Program-made: the position numbers and the translations under genes | DNA from: Pseudomonas sp. S04 | GTDB lineage: Bacteria > Pseudomonadota > Gammaproteobacteria > Pseudomonadales > Pseudomonadaceae | DNA: 64,000 nucleotides | Assembly: GCF_009834545.1 (NCBI RefSeq) | Contig: NZ_CP019427.1 | Coordinates: 3,912,001-3,976,000 of the forward strand | Direction of reading: 5' to 3' | The notes under the pieces: generated by a model | What the model was told of the DNA's origin: nothing | Seen by the model: only the letters and a program-made list of their open reading frames with translations | Databases searched by the model: none | Part shown: piece by piece, positions 25,258 to 34,674 of the stretch | Layout of the letters: every line of letters starts with the position of its first letter | Position numbering within the stretch: the first letter of the stretch is position 1

Positions 25258-27381
25258 TCACTCGCGGCCGCTCTCCCCCAGGACACTGCGGATCATGCTC
25301 AACAGCGCATCCGGACCATAGGGCTTGCTCAGCAAGTAGGTGTCGGGGCTAAGCTGATGATTGTCGGAAATGATGTCGCGGGTATGGCCCGAGGTGAACA
25401 GCACCGCCACTGCAGGCACCTGGACCTTGGCCCAGGCGGCCAGGTCGGAACTCTTGATCAGCCCGGGCATCACCACGTCGGTAAAAATCAGGTCCACCGT
25501 CGCCCCGTCCAGCAGCAACTGCATGGCACTGTCGCCATTGCCCGCGAGCAACACCTGGTAGCCCGAGGCCTGGAGAAATTCGGCGGCGGTACCACGTACT
25601 TCCTCGTTGTCCTCCACCACCAGGATCGTCTCGTTGCCGCCTGTGCCTGGCACACTTCGCGATGGCATCTCACGGCTCTGGGCGCGTTCACTGCGAGGAA
25701 AATACATGTGCACGCACGTGCCGCCGCCGACCTCGCTGGTCATCTCGATATGCCCACCGCTCTGTTTGACGAAACCGAACACCATGCTCAGGCCCAGGCC
25801 GGTGCCCTGGCCGTCGGCCTTGGTGGTGAAGAACGGTTCGAACGCCTGCTTGAGGGTCGCCGCATCCATGCCCTCGCCGGGGTCGATCACCGACAGGCGC
25901 ACATAGTCGCCAGCGCTGATGCCCTTGCCGACGCACACGAAGCGATCGAGCACGACGTTTTTGCCACTGATCACAATCGTGCCTTCGCTATGCATCGCGT
26001 CACGGGCATTGATCGCCAGGTTGAGCAAGGCGTTTTCCAACTGGTTGCGGTCGACCGAAATGCACCAGGGGTCGTCGGGCAGTTGCACATCGATCTGAAT
26101 GGTTTCGCCCAGCGCACGCTGCAGCAATTCCCCCAGGCGCTGGTAGATTTGCCGAGGGTTGTAGACCGCCGGCGACAAGGGCTGGCGGCGGGCAAAGGCG
26201 AGCAGTTGCGAGGACAGCATGGCACCGCGCTCGACGGCTGCCAGGGCGGCACCGACCCGGCGCTGCACGTTGGCGTTCTCGGCTTCATGGCGGGCCAACA
26301 GGTGCAGGTTGCCGGCGATCACCTGCAACAGATTATTGAAGTCATGGGCAATGCCGCCGGTCAATCCACCAATGGCTTCGAGTTTCTGCGACTGGCGCAA
26401 TTGCTCCTCAGCGGCGAGGCGCCCTTCCACCTCATCGGCGACCCGCTGCTCCAGGTTGCGGGTGAACTTGAGCAGGTTCTCTTCGGCAGTCTTGCGCTCG
26501 TGGATATCGATCAGCACCCCGGGAAAACGCAGGGGTTGAGCTTGTTCATCGAACTCGCAGCAACCACTGGCCAGCACCCAGCAATAACTGTCATCCGCCC
26601 GCCGGATACGGTATTCAGCATTGAACGGGCCACCATTTTCCAGGGCTTGCTCCACCAGCTGATTAACCTCTGGCAAGTCATCGGGATGGATTCTGGTCGC
26701 GGCGTACTCGGGTGACATCAGCTCCAGCGACTGCTCGCACGGATAGGAAAAAGTCCGTGCAAACCGCTCATCCCCGGACAGCAGATTGGCCCGAATGTCC
26801 CAGACAAACGACCCCAGCAAGGCCCCGGCATTGAGCGCCAGGCGTACCCGTTCGTTGTCGGCACGATAGGCTGCTTCGGCCTGTTCGCGCAGGCGTTCAG
26901 AGGTCATGTGGGCGGTGGTTTCCACGACAATCGCGAGGACCCCGGCCGGCACGCCGTCATCATCGGCCACCGGGCTGTAGTAGAGGTCCATGAACACGGC
27001 TTCGGGCTGGCCGTTACGCAACAGCTCCAGCTCTTTGTTGCGGTATGAAAGGGTGCCACCAGCCAGGCAGGTGTCGACCACGTTACGGTTGAATTCGGCG
27101 ACTTCCGGCCAACCCAGTTCCACTGGCGAGCCGAGCAGATAGGGATGACGCCCGCCGGCAAACACCGAATAGGCATCGTTGTAGATCATGTAGCCGGGGC
27201 GTCCCCAGAGCATCACCAGCGGCACCGGTGAGGCCAGCAGCAACTGCACCGAACTGCGCAGGCTGCGCGACCAGGTATCGTAGCTGCCCAGTTCGGTGAC
27301 GCTCCAGTCGAACGCGCGAATGCGTTCGGCCATTTCGCCGCTCCACCCGCTACAACCATGATTCTGCGTTAGAAACTGCAT
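25258..27381 (-). CDS. Hybrid sensor histidine kinase with PAS domains and C-terminal receiver
   Basis: A 707-residue cytoplasmic hybrid kinase. An N-terminal PAS-like sensor (residues ~15-170, VTELGSYDTWSRSLRSSVQLLLASPVPLVMLWG...GYMIYNDAYSVFAG) is followed by a second PAS (~185-310, NAGALLGSFVWDIRANLLSGDERF...IDIHERKTAEENL), a coiled linker, HisKA with the phosphoacceptor His in GGLTGGIAHDFNNLLQVIAGN, and an HATPase (NLAINARDAM, DPGEGMD, GQGTGLGLSMVFGF). The receiver domain (~590-707) has VVEDNEEVR, the Asp in LIFTDVVMPG and the Lys in LSKPYG. MQFLTQN at 27381 is taken as the start; the frame stays open upstream but those residues look non-coding and run antisense into the hydrolase gene. 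Divergent from the alpha/beta hydrolase. Confidence 0.85.
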   Translation of the reverse strand: MQFLTQNHGCSGWSGEMAERIRAFDWSVTELGSYDTWSRSLRSSVQLLLASPVPLVMLWGRPGYMIYNDAYSVFAGGRHPYLLGSPVELGWPEVAEFNRNVVDTCLAGGTLSYRNKELELLRNGQPEAVFMDLYYSPVADDDGVPAGVLAIVVETTAHMTSERLREQAEAAYRADNERVRLALNAGALLGSFVWDIRANLLSGDERFARTFSYPCEQSLELMSPEYAATRIHPDDLPEVNQLVEQALENGGPFNAEYRIRRADDSYCWVLASGCCEFDEQAQPLRFPGVLIDIHERKTAEENLLKFTRNLEQRVADEVEGRLAAEEQLRQSQKLEAIGGLTGGIAHDFNNLLQVIAGNLHLLARHEAENANVQRRVGAALAAVERGAMLSSQLLAFARRQPLSPAVYNPRQIYQRLGELLQRALGETIQIDVQLPDDPWCISVDRNQLENALLNLAINARDAMHSEGTIVISGKNVVLDRFVCVGKGISAGDYVRLSVIDPGEGMDAATLKQAFEPFFTTKADGQGTGLGLSMVFGFVKQSGGHIEMTSEVGGGTCVHMYFPRSERAQSREMPSRSVPGTGGNETILVVEDNEEVRGTAAEFLQASGYQVLLAGNGDSAMQLLLDGATVDLIFTDVVMPGLIKSSDLAAWAKVQVPAVAVLFTSGHTRDIISDNHQLSPDTYLLSKPYGPDALLSMIRSVLGESGRE

Positions 27382-27667
27382 CGATGGACTCTGTGCGCAC
27401 AGCGCAAAGGTGGAACAACGGACCGACGCAGGTGGGCCCGCGCTCAAAGCTTGGAGCGCGGCCGGCGCTGATGGTTTCATTGTTGTCCAACTCGCGGCGC
27501 TTGTCAGCCCGCGATGTGCGGGCCGAGCTACGCTACGCTCAGCAGCAAGCGGAAACTTCAACTGGCAGTTTTTCCCGGTTGCCAGCATTGCCGCGACGCC
27601 GCACTCCTCTTCAAATCGATCCTGCAGGGCATGAGCCCACCCACCCCGCCTACAGGACTGTAATGAC

Positions 27668-28618
27668 ATGGACGTTGACCCGCGCTTCACCCGTCGCGAT
27701 AAATCCCGCAACCGACTGCTGGCCCATTTGCTCAGCCTTGCGCTGGCCCTGCTGCCTTGCCTGGCCACGGCCCGTGCCGATGGTTTGCCGCCCCCAGGCA
27801 CCGCCCTGCAGTCCCGTGCGATTCAGGTCGGTGACACGACCTGGGCCTATTACGAGGGCGAGAAAAACGGCCCGAGCCTGCTGCTCGTCCATGGGTTTGC
27901 TTCCGGCAAGGACGTTTGGGCCCGCCTCGCCGCAGACCTCGGCACAGACTTTCACCTGATCATTCCCGACCTTCCTGGCTGGGGTCAATCGACGCGCCTC
28001 CCGGGCCAGAACTATGACATTGAAGCCCAGGCGACGCGCCTTGATGGGTTTATCCAGGCGCTTGATCTCCAACAGCTCACCCTGGTCGGTCATTCCATGG
28101 GCGGCGCCATAACCGGAGTGCATGCCGTCGAACGGCCACAGCGGATAGCCCGACTGGCGCTGATCGGATCCTTGGGATTGAGCTTTGTCGAAAACGACTT
28201 CATCCGTGCCCTGAATGCCGGTGACAACCCGTTTATCTACGATGACCGTGCCGGTGTCGAACGCACCGCGCGCCTGGTCTACCTCGATCCACTGCCGATG
28301 TCCGACCAGCAGGTGGCAGACGCCATCAGTCTCAACCGCACCCAGCGCGCCTTCATCGAATCGACCCTGGAGCAAATCCGCCCGCCTTCCCAGTGGCAGG
28401 CATTGGACCCGCGCCTGGGCCGGCTCAACATACCGGTGCTCGGCGTCGGCTGTCGCGAGGATCGAGTGATCGATATCTCTGCCCTGCAGACCCTGGAAAA
28501 CCGTCTGCCGCCCCATCAGGCCCGGCAGTTGGTGACCCTGGACGGCTGCAACCACTTACCCATGCTGGAACGTCCAGTGGAAACCGCGCGACTGTTGCGC
28601 AATTTCGCCAACGGCTGA
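27668..28618 (+). CDS. Secreted or periplasmic alpha/beta hydrolase
   Basis: A 316-residue alpha/beta hydrolase with an N-terminal signal sequence after a basic stretch (RRDKSRNRLLAHLLSLALALLPCLATARA). The oxyanion HGF (LLLVHGFASG), nucleophile GHSMGG, acid Asp in GCREDRVID and His in LDGCNHLPMLE form the full catalytic triad. AGGA lies upstream of the ATG at 27668. Probable esterase/lipase-like enzyme; the substrate is not clear. The stop lies one base before the dnaE2 stop on the other strand, so the genes converge tail to tail. Confidence 0.85.
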   Translation: MDVDPRFTRRDKSRNRLLAHLLSLALALLPCLATARADGLPPPGTALQSRAIQVGDTTWAYYEGEKNGPSLLLVHGFASGKDVWARLAADLGTDFHLIIPDLPGWGQSTRLPGQNYDIEAQATRLDGFIQALDLQQLTLVGHSMGGAITGVHAVERPQRIARLALIGSLGLSFVENDFIRALNAGDNPFIYDDRAGVERTARLVYLDPLPMSDQQVADAISLNRTQRAFIESTLEQIRPPSQWQALDPRLGRLNIPVLGVGCREDRVIDISALQTLENRLPPHQARQLVTLDGCNHLPMLERPVETARLLRNFANG

Positions 28619-28619
28619 C

Positions 28620-31600
28620 TCAATGAAAATCCCGACTGTGCACGCTGATGCCATTCAGCAGCGGACTCAGGTCGCTCAGGCGGCCGGCGATCAGGTGGCG
28701 CACTTCGCCGACCTTTTCCCAGCGCCCGTCGACCTTGAGCAATTGCGCCCCGACCAGGGCCTTGCGCTGGCGCTCGGCGAGGTCGCGCCAGACCACCACG
28801 TTGATGTTGCCAAACTCGTCTTCCAGGGTGACGAAGGTCACGCCACTGGCGGTGCCCGGACGCTGGCGGCCGGTGACCAGGCCGGCGACGCTGACGTTGC
28901 GCCCGTGTTCGACCTCCAGCAACTGCCGTGAGCTGCGGCAACGCCGGGCCCGCAACTGCTCGCGCAACAGTGCCAGCGGATGAGGGCCGAGCGTGGTGCC
29001 GACGCTGTGGTAGTCGGCGTGCAGGTCTTCACTGACGGTGGGGGTCGGCAGGCTCACCGGCGGTTCGTCCTGGCTCGGCAAGCCGGCGAACAGTCCCAGT
29101 TGTTGCTGCACCCCCGCCACCTCCCAACGCGCCCGGTGACGATTGCCGGCGAGCGGACGCAAGGCGCCGGCATCGGCCAGCAACGCATGGGCCCGGGCAT
29201 CGAGCCCGGCGCGCTGGCCAAGGTCGGCCACATCGACGAAGGCCCGGCACAGGCGCGCCGCCTCGATACGCCGGGCGTCCTCCTCGCGAAACCCCTTGAT
29301 CATGCGCAAGCCCAGGCGGATCGCCGGCTGCTGCTGGGCAATCGGTTCCAGGCTGCAATCCCAGGCACTGGCGCTGATGTCCACCGGGCGGATCTGCAGT
29401 TGATGCCGGCGCGCGTCCTGGAGGATCTGGTCGGGACTGTAGAAACCCATCGGCCAGCTGTTGATCAAGGCACAGGCAAACGCCGCCGGCTCATGGCATT
29501 TGAGCCAGCAACTGGCGTAGGTCAGCAGGGCAAAGCTGGCGGCGTGGGACTCGGGGAAACCGTAGCTGCCAAACCCCTTGATCTGCTCGAAGATCTGCGC
29601 GGCAAACGCCTCTGAATAGCCGTTTTTCAGCATGCCTTCGCGCAGGCGCACCTGGTGCGAGTCGAGGCCACCGTGACGTTTCCAGGCGGCCATGGCGCGG
29701 CGCAGTTGATCCGCCTCGCCGGGGCTGTAGTCGGCCGCCACGATGGCGATCTGCATGACCTGTTCCTGGAACAACGGCACCCCCAGGGTGCGCTTGAGCA
29801 CCGCTTCGAGCGCCACGCTGGGATAGGTTTCTGGCTCCTCCTTGTTCCGCCGCCGCAGATAGGGGTGCACCATCCCGCCCTGGATCGGCCCGGGACGGAC
29901 GATCGCCACTTCGATCACCAGGTCATAGAAGGTGCGAGGCTGCAGCCGGGGCAGCATCGACATCTGCGCCCGGGACTCGATCTGGAACACGCCAATGGTG
30001 TCGGCGCGGCAGATCATCTCGTAGGTCGGCGGGTCTTCGGCCGGGATATTCGCCAGGCTCAGGTCCAACCCGCGGTGGTAGCGCAGCAGGTCGAAACAGC
30101 GGCGAATGGCGCTGAGCATGCCCAGGGCCAGGATGTCGACCTTGAGCAAGCCGACCATGTCCAGGTCGTCCTTGTCCCACTGGATGATCGTGCGCTCGGC
30201 CATGGCCGCGTTTTCCACCGGCACCAGGCTGTCCAGCGGCTGCTCGGAAATCACGAAGCCACCCGGATGCTGGGACAGGTGCCGAGGGAAGCCGATCAGT
30301 TGCCGGGTCAGGCTCAACACCCGGCGCAGCAGCGGGGTGTCAGGGTCAAAGCCACTTTCACGCAAACGCGCAAGCCCCGGCGCGTCGTCACTCCAGTGGC
30401 CGCAGCAGTCGGCCAGGGCGTTGATCTGGTCGGGCGGTAAACCAAGGACCTTGGCCACATCGCGGATCGCCCCGGCCGCGTGGTAAGTGCTGACCACTGC
30501 CGTCAGCGCCGCCCGGCGCCGACCATAGCGCTGGAACACGTATTGCAGGACCTCCTCACGGCGCTCGTGCTCAAAATCGACGTCGATATCCGGCGGCTCG
30601 TTGCGCTCGCGGGACAGGAACCGCTCGAACAGCATGTTCATCCGGCTCGGATCGATTTCGGTAATGCCCAGGGCAAAACACACCGCCGAGTTGGCCGCCG
30701 AGCCTCGACCCTGGCACAGGATGCGCTGGCGCCGGGCGAAGCTGACGATGTCCTCGACGGTGAGGAAATAGCTCTCGTAGCCCAGCTCGGCAATCAGTTG
30801 CAGTTCCTTGTCGATCAGCGCCTGCACCTTGCTGTCCGGGCCTTGCGGCCAGCGCCGGGCCAGGCCCTGCGCGGTCAAGTGGCGCAGCCAGGAGGTCGGC
30901 GTCTGCCCTTCAGGCACCAGCTCACGAGGGTATTGATAGCGCAACTGAGTGAGATCGAAACGGCAGCGTTGGGCAATCTCCAGGGTTTCGTCGAGCAGCG
31001 CGCGCGGATACAGCTCACCCAGCGCCTCAAGACTGCGCAGATGCCGCTCGCCATTGGGGTGCAGGCGCTGCCCGGCGGCGGCCACCGGCACGTGCAGGGC
31101 AATCGCGGTCATGCAGTCCTGCAGCGCCCGGCGACCACGGGCATGCATGTGCACATCACCGCTGGCCACGGCACGGATCTGCAACTGTGCCGCCAGGGCC
31201 TGCAGATCGGCCAGGCGCCGGGCATCGTTCTGCCCGCAATGCAACTCCACCGCCAGCCACAACCGCGCGCCAAACAGCCCTTTTAACCAGGCGCCCTCGC
31301 CCGGCGCATCGTCCGGGTCCGGCAGCCACAAGACCAACAGCCCGGGCAGGGGCTCGGCAAAGTCTTCGCGCAGGACCCGGTACTGGCCTTTTTCCGCACG
31401 CCGCCGGGCCTGGGTGATCAGCCGGCACAGGGCCTGATAACCCTCGATGTTCTCCACCAGCAGCACCAGCTTCGGGCCGTTCTCGATGCGCATTTCACTG
31501 CCGATGATCAGCGGCAACCCCTGCACCCTGGCCGCTTGCCAGGCGCGAACGATGCCGGCCAGGGTGCATTCGTCGGTGATCGCCAGGGCCTGGTAGCCCT

Positions 31601-31697
31601 GGCGCCTGGCCCGTTCGAACAGTTCCCCGGCACTGGAGGCACCGCGCTGGAAACTGAAGTTCGACAGGCAGTGCAGCTCGGCATACCCGCCGCTCAT
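28620..31697 (-). CDS. dnaE2: Error-prone DNA polymerase DnaE2
   Basis: A 1025-residue C-family polymerase, the normal DnaE2 length. The N-terminal PHP domain ([39 protein letters not shown]), the catalytic aspartates in [59 protein letters not shown], and the finger/helix-hairpin-helix region are seen. The C-terminal OB fold starts near residue 930 ([44 protein letters not shown]). The start MSGGYAEL overlaps the imuB stop by 4 bases (ATGA). It copies past DNA lesions as part of the ImuA-ImuB-DnaE2 mutasome during the SOS response. Confidence 0.95.
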   Translation of the reverse strand: MSGGYAELHCLSNFSFQRGASSAGELFERARRQGYQALAITDECTLAGIVRAWQAARVQGLPLIIGSEMRIENGPKLVLLVENIEGYQALCRLITQARRRAEKGQYRVLREDFAEPLPGLLVLWLPDPDDAPGEGAWLKGLFGARLWLAVELHCGQNDARRLADLQALAAQLQIRAVASGDVHMHARGRRALQDCMTAIALHVPVAAAGQRLHPNGERHLRSLEALGELYPRALLDETLEIAQRCRFDLTQLRYQYPRELVPEGQTPTSWLRHLTAQGLARRWPQGPDSKVQALIDKELQLIAELGYESYFLTVEDIVSFARRQRILCQGRGSAANSAVCFALGITEIDPSRMNMLFERFLSRERNEPPDIDVDFEHERREEVLQYVFQRYGRRRAALTAVVSTYHAAGAIRDVAKVLGLPPDQINALADCCGHWSDDAPGLARLRESGFDPDTPLLRRVLSLTRQLIGFPRHLSQHPGGFVISEQPLDSLVPVENAAMAERTIIQWDKDDLDMVGLLKVDILALGMLSAIRRCFDLLRYHRGLDLSLANIPAEDPPTYEMICRADTIGVFQIESRAQMSMLPRLQPRTFYDLVIEVAIVRPGPIQGGMVHPYLRRRNKEEPETYPSVALEAVLKRTLGVPLFQEQVMQIAIVAADYSPGEADQLRRAMAAWKRHGGLDSHQVRLREGMLKNGYSEAFAAQIFEQIKGFGSYGFPESHAASFALLTYASCWLKCHEPAAFACALINSWPMGFYSPDQILQDARRHQLQIRPVDISASAWDCSLEPIAQQQPAIRLGLRMIKGFREEDARRIEAARLCRAFVDVADLGQRAGLDARAHALLADAGALRPLAGNRHRARWEVAGVQQQLGLFAGLPSQDEPPVSLPTPTVSEDLHADYHSVGTTLGPHPLALLREQLRARRCRSSRQLLEVEHGRNVSVAGLVTGRQRPGTASGVTFVTLEDEFGNINVVVWRDLAERQRKALVGAQLLKVDGRWEKVGEVRHLIAGRLSDLSPLLNGISVHSRDFH

Positions 31698-33109
31698 GCA
31701 AACCAGCCCTGCAGCCACAGCGGCCCACCCTCGCCCACCCCGCGATAGGCCCAGCCCTGTTGCCCGGCACGAGTCTGGATCAGGTAATAGTCGCGGCGCA
31801 CATCGGCGCCATCCCACCAGCCGGACTCGATGCGTTCCGGCCCCATGAGAATCCGTGCCGCGCCTTCCTGTACCGCCTGCGGCTCGGTCAGCAACCAGCC
31901 CGGGCGCTGCGCCCGCGACAGCAGCGTGGCAGGCTGGCTCTGGGCATGGGGTTGCCAGGCACACTCGGGGCGGTGGTCGGCCTGGAATCCCAGGCCCTGC
32001 ACGGCATCGTCGCCCAGGCGGGCGCGCAGGCGCTCGCGCAACTGCTCCCAGGGCAAGGATTGCTGCGGGCGTTCGTCGAACAGCTCGCGGCGCTGCGGTA
32101 CAAAGCTCGGCAAGTCCTGCGCCGACAGGCGAAACCCACGTACCGGAGCCTCGACCTGTACCTGTTCCAGGCGCCCCCGGGCCAGCTCGAACAGCATGCC
32201 CGGGTCGCGCTCGGCACTCAGCAGCCCGACCTTGATCAGGGTATCAGGCAGGCCGGCGTGCTCCAGGTACAGGTCGAACCGCTGCACGCCACTGTCACGA
32301 CCACAGAGAAACGCCGCCAGGTCAGCGGTCAGCCGGCGCAACGGAAACAGCAGGGCCTGGTGCGATTGCACATCAAAATTCAGTTCGATGCGTACGTCGA
32401 AGCGGTCCGGCGGCAGGTAGAAGGCCAAGGCCAGCGGTCGGTCGCCCAGCAGGGTATCGAGGTGCTTGAGCACCGCTGCCTCAAACCGCCGGGCCAGGGT
32501 TTGCCGGGGCAGCGCCTGGACCTGGCCCAAGGTGCGCAGGCCCATGCGTGACAGGGCGTTGGCGACCGTCGGCGCCAGGCCGATGCGCTCGACCGGCATC
32601 TGCCCAAGCAACGGCCCCAGGGCCTGGGAGTCCGACACCGCCAGGCCGTCGTAGGCGTTGGCCAGGATCCGCGCGGCCAAGGGATTGGGCGCCGCCACCA
32701 GGCGATGGCGAAACCCCAGGGCCGTCAGCTCGGCACGCAAGCGGGCCTCGAACTGCGGCCAGGGCCCGAACAGCGCCAGGCTCGACTCGATTTCAAACAG
32801 TACGGTACGTGGGAAATGCACGCTGACCTGGGAACTGAAGCGGTAGGCCCAGGCCGCGAGAAACTGCTGCCAGTGTTCCACTCCCGCCTGGTCATAGTCG
32901 GCGCAGGCAAAAGCCTTGCTCAGGGCCTGGGCGGCCGTCATCGACTGCCCGGCCCGCAAGCCCAGGGCCCGCGCCGACTCATTCACCGCCTGCAACACCC
33001 GGCGTTGTGCCGGGCCGCTCAGCAGCGCCAGCGGCTCGTCGGGGTCGCTGCGCTGACGCAAGACCGCGTCCAGCGCCAGTTGCGGGAACAGGATACAGAC
33101 CCAGCGCAT
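31694..33109 (-). CDS. imuB: Y-family polymerase-like protein ImuB
   Basis: A 471-residue Y-family polymerase homologue. Residue 1 reads [19 protein letters not shown]; the position where active Y polymerases have a catalytic Asp pair (DxD) has FPQLALD, and the SxDE region reads [13 protein letters not shown]. The acidic catalytic residues are therefore not conserved, as known for ImuB. The thumb and little-finger parts follow ([33 protein letters not shown]). A QSLPW motif near residue 350 resembles a beta-clamp site. The start overlaps nothing upstream and is 7 bp after imuA; the stop overlaps the dnaE2 start. It is the scaffold that recruits DnaE2 to the clamp. Confidence 0.92.
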   Translation of the reverse strand: MRWVCILFPQLALDAVLRQRSDPDEPLALLSGPAQRRVLQAVNESARALGLRAGQSMTAAQALSKAFACADYDQAGVEHWQQFLAAWAYRFSSQVSVHFPRTVLFEIESSLALFGPWPQFEARLRAELTALGFRHRLVAAPNPLAARILANAYDGLAVSDSQALGPLLGQMPVERIGLAPTVANALSRMGLRTLGQVQALPRQTLARRFEAAVLKHLDTLLGDRPLALAFYLPPDRFDVRIELNFDVQSHQALLFPLRRLTADLAAFLCGRDSGVQRFDLYLEHAGLPDTLIKVGLLSAERDPGMLFELARGRLEQVQVEAPVRGFRLSAQDLPSFVPQRRELFDERPQQSLPWEQLRERLRARLGDDAVQGLGFQADHRPECAWQPHAQSQPATLLSRAQRPGWLLTEPQAVQEGAARILMGPERIESGWWDGADVRRDYYLIQTRAGQQGWAYRGVGEGGPLWLQGWFA

Positions 33110-33116
33110 AGCAACC

Positions 33117-33734
33117 TCAATGCCCCGGGGCGAAGGCAATGGGCGCCGTACGGGCCAGCCCGCCGCGGCACTTGAGCACCCGCAACTGGGCGGGCCGCGC
33201 ATCGATAGCGATGCGCAGGGCTGCCGGCGAAGGGTTGATCGCGTCCTTGATCGAGCGATAGGCGAAGGCCAGGGTCTGGCCGGTTTCGGCAGCCACCTGC
33301 AAACGCCGCAAGGCGCGGTCATCGGCCTGTTTCGGCCAGCACAGTACTGCGCCGCAACTGCCCGAGCGCAGGCATTGTTCCGCCGCCCACAGGGCCTCGC
33401 GGTCACTGGCCTGGATGACCGACAACTGGCGCAGGTCGATCCCGGCGTTCTGCCACGCCTGGGGATAGGGCACGCAGGGCGGCGCCACCAGCACCACCCG
33501 CTCACCGTCCGCGGTCAGCCGGGCCAGGGCCGGCCACACCAGCTGCAACTCACCGACGCCCTGCCCCGCAATCAATATCTCGCTGAGTGCCGCTTCCGGC
33601 CAGCCGCCGCTGGGCAATGCCGCGTCCAGCGCAGCATGCCCGGTGGGTTGGCGGCTGACGTCGGCGGGCGCAGGCCGGCCTTTCCAGACCTGGCCGCGAT
33701 GGAACAGGGTGTCCAGCGCAACGACGGCACCCAT
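33117..33734 (-). CDS. imuA: Translesion synthesis protein ImuA (SulA/RecA-like)
   Basis: A 205-residue protein of the ImuA family, distantly related to RecA/SulA. Motifs are HAALDAALPSGGWPEAALSEILI (the family's conserved L...LP.GG.P.....E), GELQLVWPALARL, VLVAPPCVPYPQAWQNAG and ALWAAEQCLRSGSCGAVLCWP. The ATG overlaps the lexA2 stop by one base. It is part of the SOS-induced mutagenesis operon, where it is needed for ImuB/DnaE2 activity and, in other bacteria, modulates RecA. Confidence 0.92.
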   Translation of the reverse strand: MGAVVALDTLFHRGQVWKGRPAPADVSRQPTGHAALDAALPSGGWPEAALSEILIAGQGVGELQLVWPALARLTADGERVVLVAPPCVPYPQAWQNAGIDLRQLSVIQASDREALWAAEQCLRSGSCGAVLCWPKQADDRALRRLQVAAETGQTLAFAYRSIKDAINPSPAALRIAIDARPAQLRVLKCRGGLARTAPIAFAPGH

Positions 33735-34351
33735 CAGCCTTGTCTCACCAGGCCGCAGAACACCCCTTCGATTGCCAGGTCCTGATCGGCGCTGACCACA
33801 ATGGGGCTGTAGGCCGGGTTGCGCGGCAGCAAGCGCACGCTGTCCCCGGCCCGCTCAAAGCGCTTGATGGTGACTTCGCCTTCGAGCCGGGCGACCACAA
33901 TCTGGCCGTTCTGCACCTCGGCACTGCGGCGCACGCCCACCAGGTCGCCGTCGAGGATGCCGTCGCCGATCATCGAGTCGCCCTGCACCCGCAGCAGGTA
34001 GTCCGGGGTCCGCGAGAACAGTGCCGGGTCCAGCCACAGCCGGCTGTGCACCTCGGCATCGACCCCCATCGGCGCACCAGCGGCTACCCGCCCGAGCACC
34101 GGGATGTCCAGCAACTCGGGGCGCCGCGGCTGGTTGAGCAGGCGAATGCCCCGTGCCTGATGCGGGTTGACCTCGATGAACCCGCCCTCGGTCAGCGCCA
34201 ACACGTGCTTGCGCGCCACGCTGCGCGAGGCAAAACCAAAGGCCTCGCTGATTTCAGCGAGGCTCGGGGATTGGCCCTGTTGCGCGATACGGTCGCGGAT
34301 AAAGGTCAGGATGGCGGCACGGCGAGGCGTTAAAGTATTCATGGAGTACAT
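33734..34351 (-). CDS. lexA2: Second LexA-type repressor, LexA2
   Basis: A 205-residue LexA paralogue. The N-terminal winged helix reads TLTPRRAAILTFIRDRIAQQGQSPSLAEISEAFGFASRSVARKHVLALTEGGFIEV. The cleavage site is the AG pair in GRVAAGAPMG, the nucleophile Ser is in VQGDSMIGDGILDGDLV and the Lys is in VARLEGEVTIKRF. Start at 34351 (MYSMNTL) is favoured because AGGAG lies 5 bases upstream; the alternative ATG at 34342 has no such site. The start codon lies inside a palindromic operator, so it should repress itself and the imuA-imuB-dnaE2 genes until RecA-driven self-cleavage. P. aeruginosa has the mutasome operon without this gene. Confidence 0.92.
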   Translation of the reverse strand: MYSMNTLTPRRAAILTFIRDRIAQQGQSPSLAEISEAFGFASRSVARKHVLALTEGGFIEVNPHQARGIRLLNQPRRPELLDIPVLGRVAAGAPMGVDAEVHSRLWLDPALFSRTPDYLLRVQGDSMIGDGILDGDLVGVRRSAEVQNGQIVVARLEGEVTIKRFERAGDSVRLLPRNPAYSPIVVSADQDLAIEGVFCGLVRQG

Positions 34352-34360
34352 TTGTACTCC
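34343..34360 (-). promoter_or_regulatory. LexA2-type operator overlapping the lexA2 start
   Basis: On the coding strand it reads GGAGTACAAATGTACTCC: two inverted GGAGTAC arms around AAAT. The core GTAC-N4-GTAC matches the GTAC-N4-GTGC-type LexA2 boxes described for P. putida. The operator contains both the Shine-Dalgarno bases and the ATG at 34351, so repressor binding would also cover the start. Confidence 0.75.
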
Positions 34361-34521
34361 TCTCGAATATTTCTTACAAGAGCCATCCGCCGAGGGGTTA
34401 CCCATAGCTACAGTGGTTTTGGGTTCTCGCAGGTGCGCCCGCCCAACTTGTGTAGGGACGAGCTTGCTCGCGATGGTGGTGTGTCAGGCGCTATCGATGT
34501 TGAATGGACTGGCCTCATCGC

Positions 34522-34672
34522 GGCATAGGTATCTACACAACTTTGTAGCGGCCTCTGGGGTGTTGGATTAGACCGAGTACATATCCATTTCTGCGGTAAC
34601 GGCCACCTATGATTCCGCTTTTACAGCGGCTCACTTTTGGAGGAGCCCAAAAGTAAGCAAAAGGCTCATACC
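34522..34672. repeat. Left arm of a large inverted repeat, interrupted by an IS
   Basis: Bases 34522-34539 (GGCATAGGTATCTACACA) and 34551-34570 recur inverted at 36523-36540 and 36446-36465, with good similarity between these anchors and onward (34577-34603 versus 36413-36439). After the IS the similarity resumes at 35978-36007 (matching inverted 36316-36346). Together the two halves form one ~200-bp arm split by the insertion. Confidence 0.75.
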
Positions 34673-34674
34673 GG

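Noticed and set aside
25120..26715. 531-codon open frame on the plus strand
   Set aside because: Antisense of the hybrid histidine kinase.
27382..27801. 140-residue N-terminal extension of the hybrid kinase
   Set aside because: Residues look non-coding and overlap the divergent alpha/beta hydrolase gene; MQFLTQN at 27381 is a better start.
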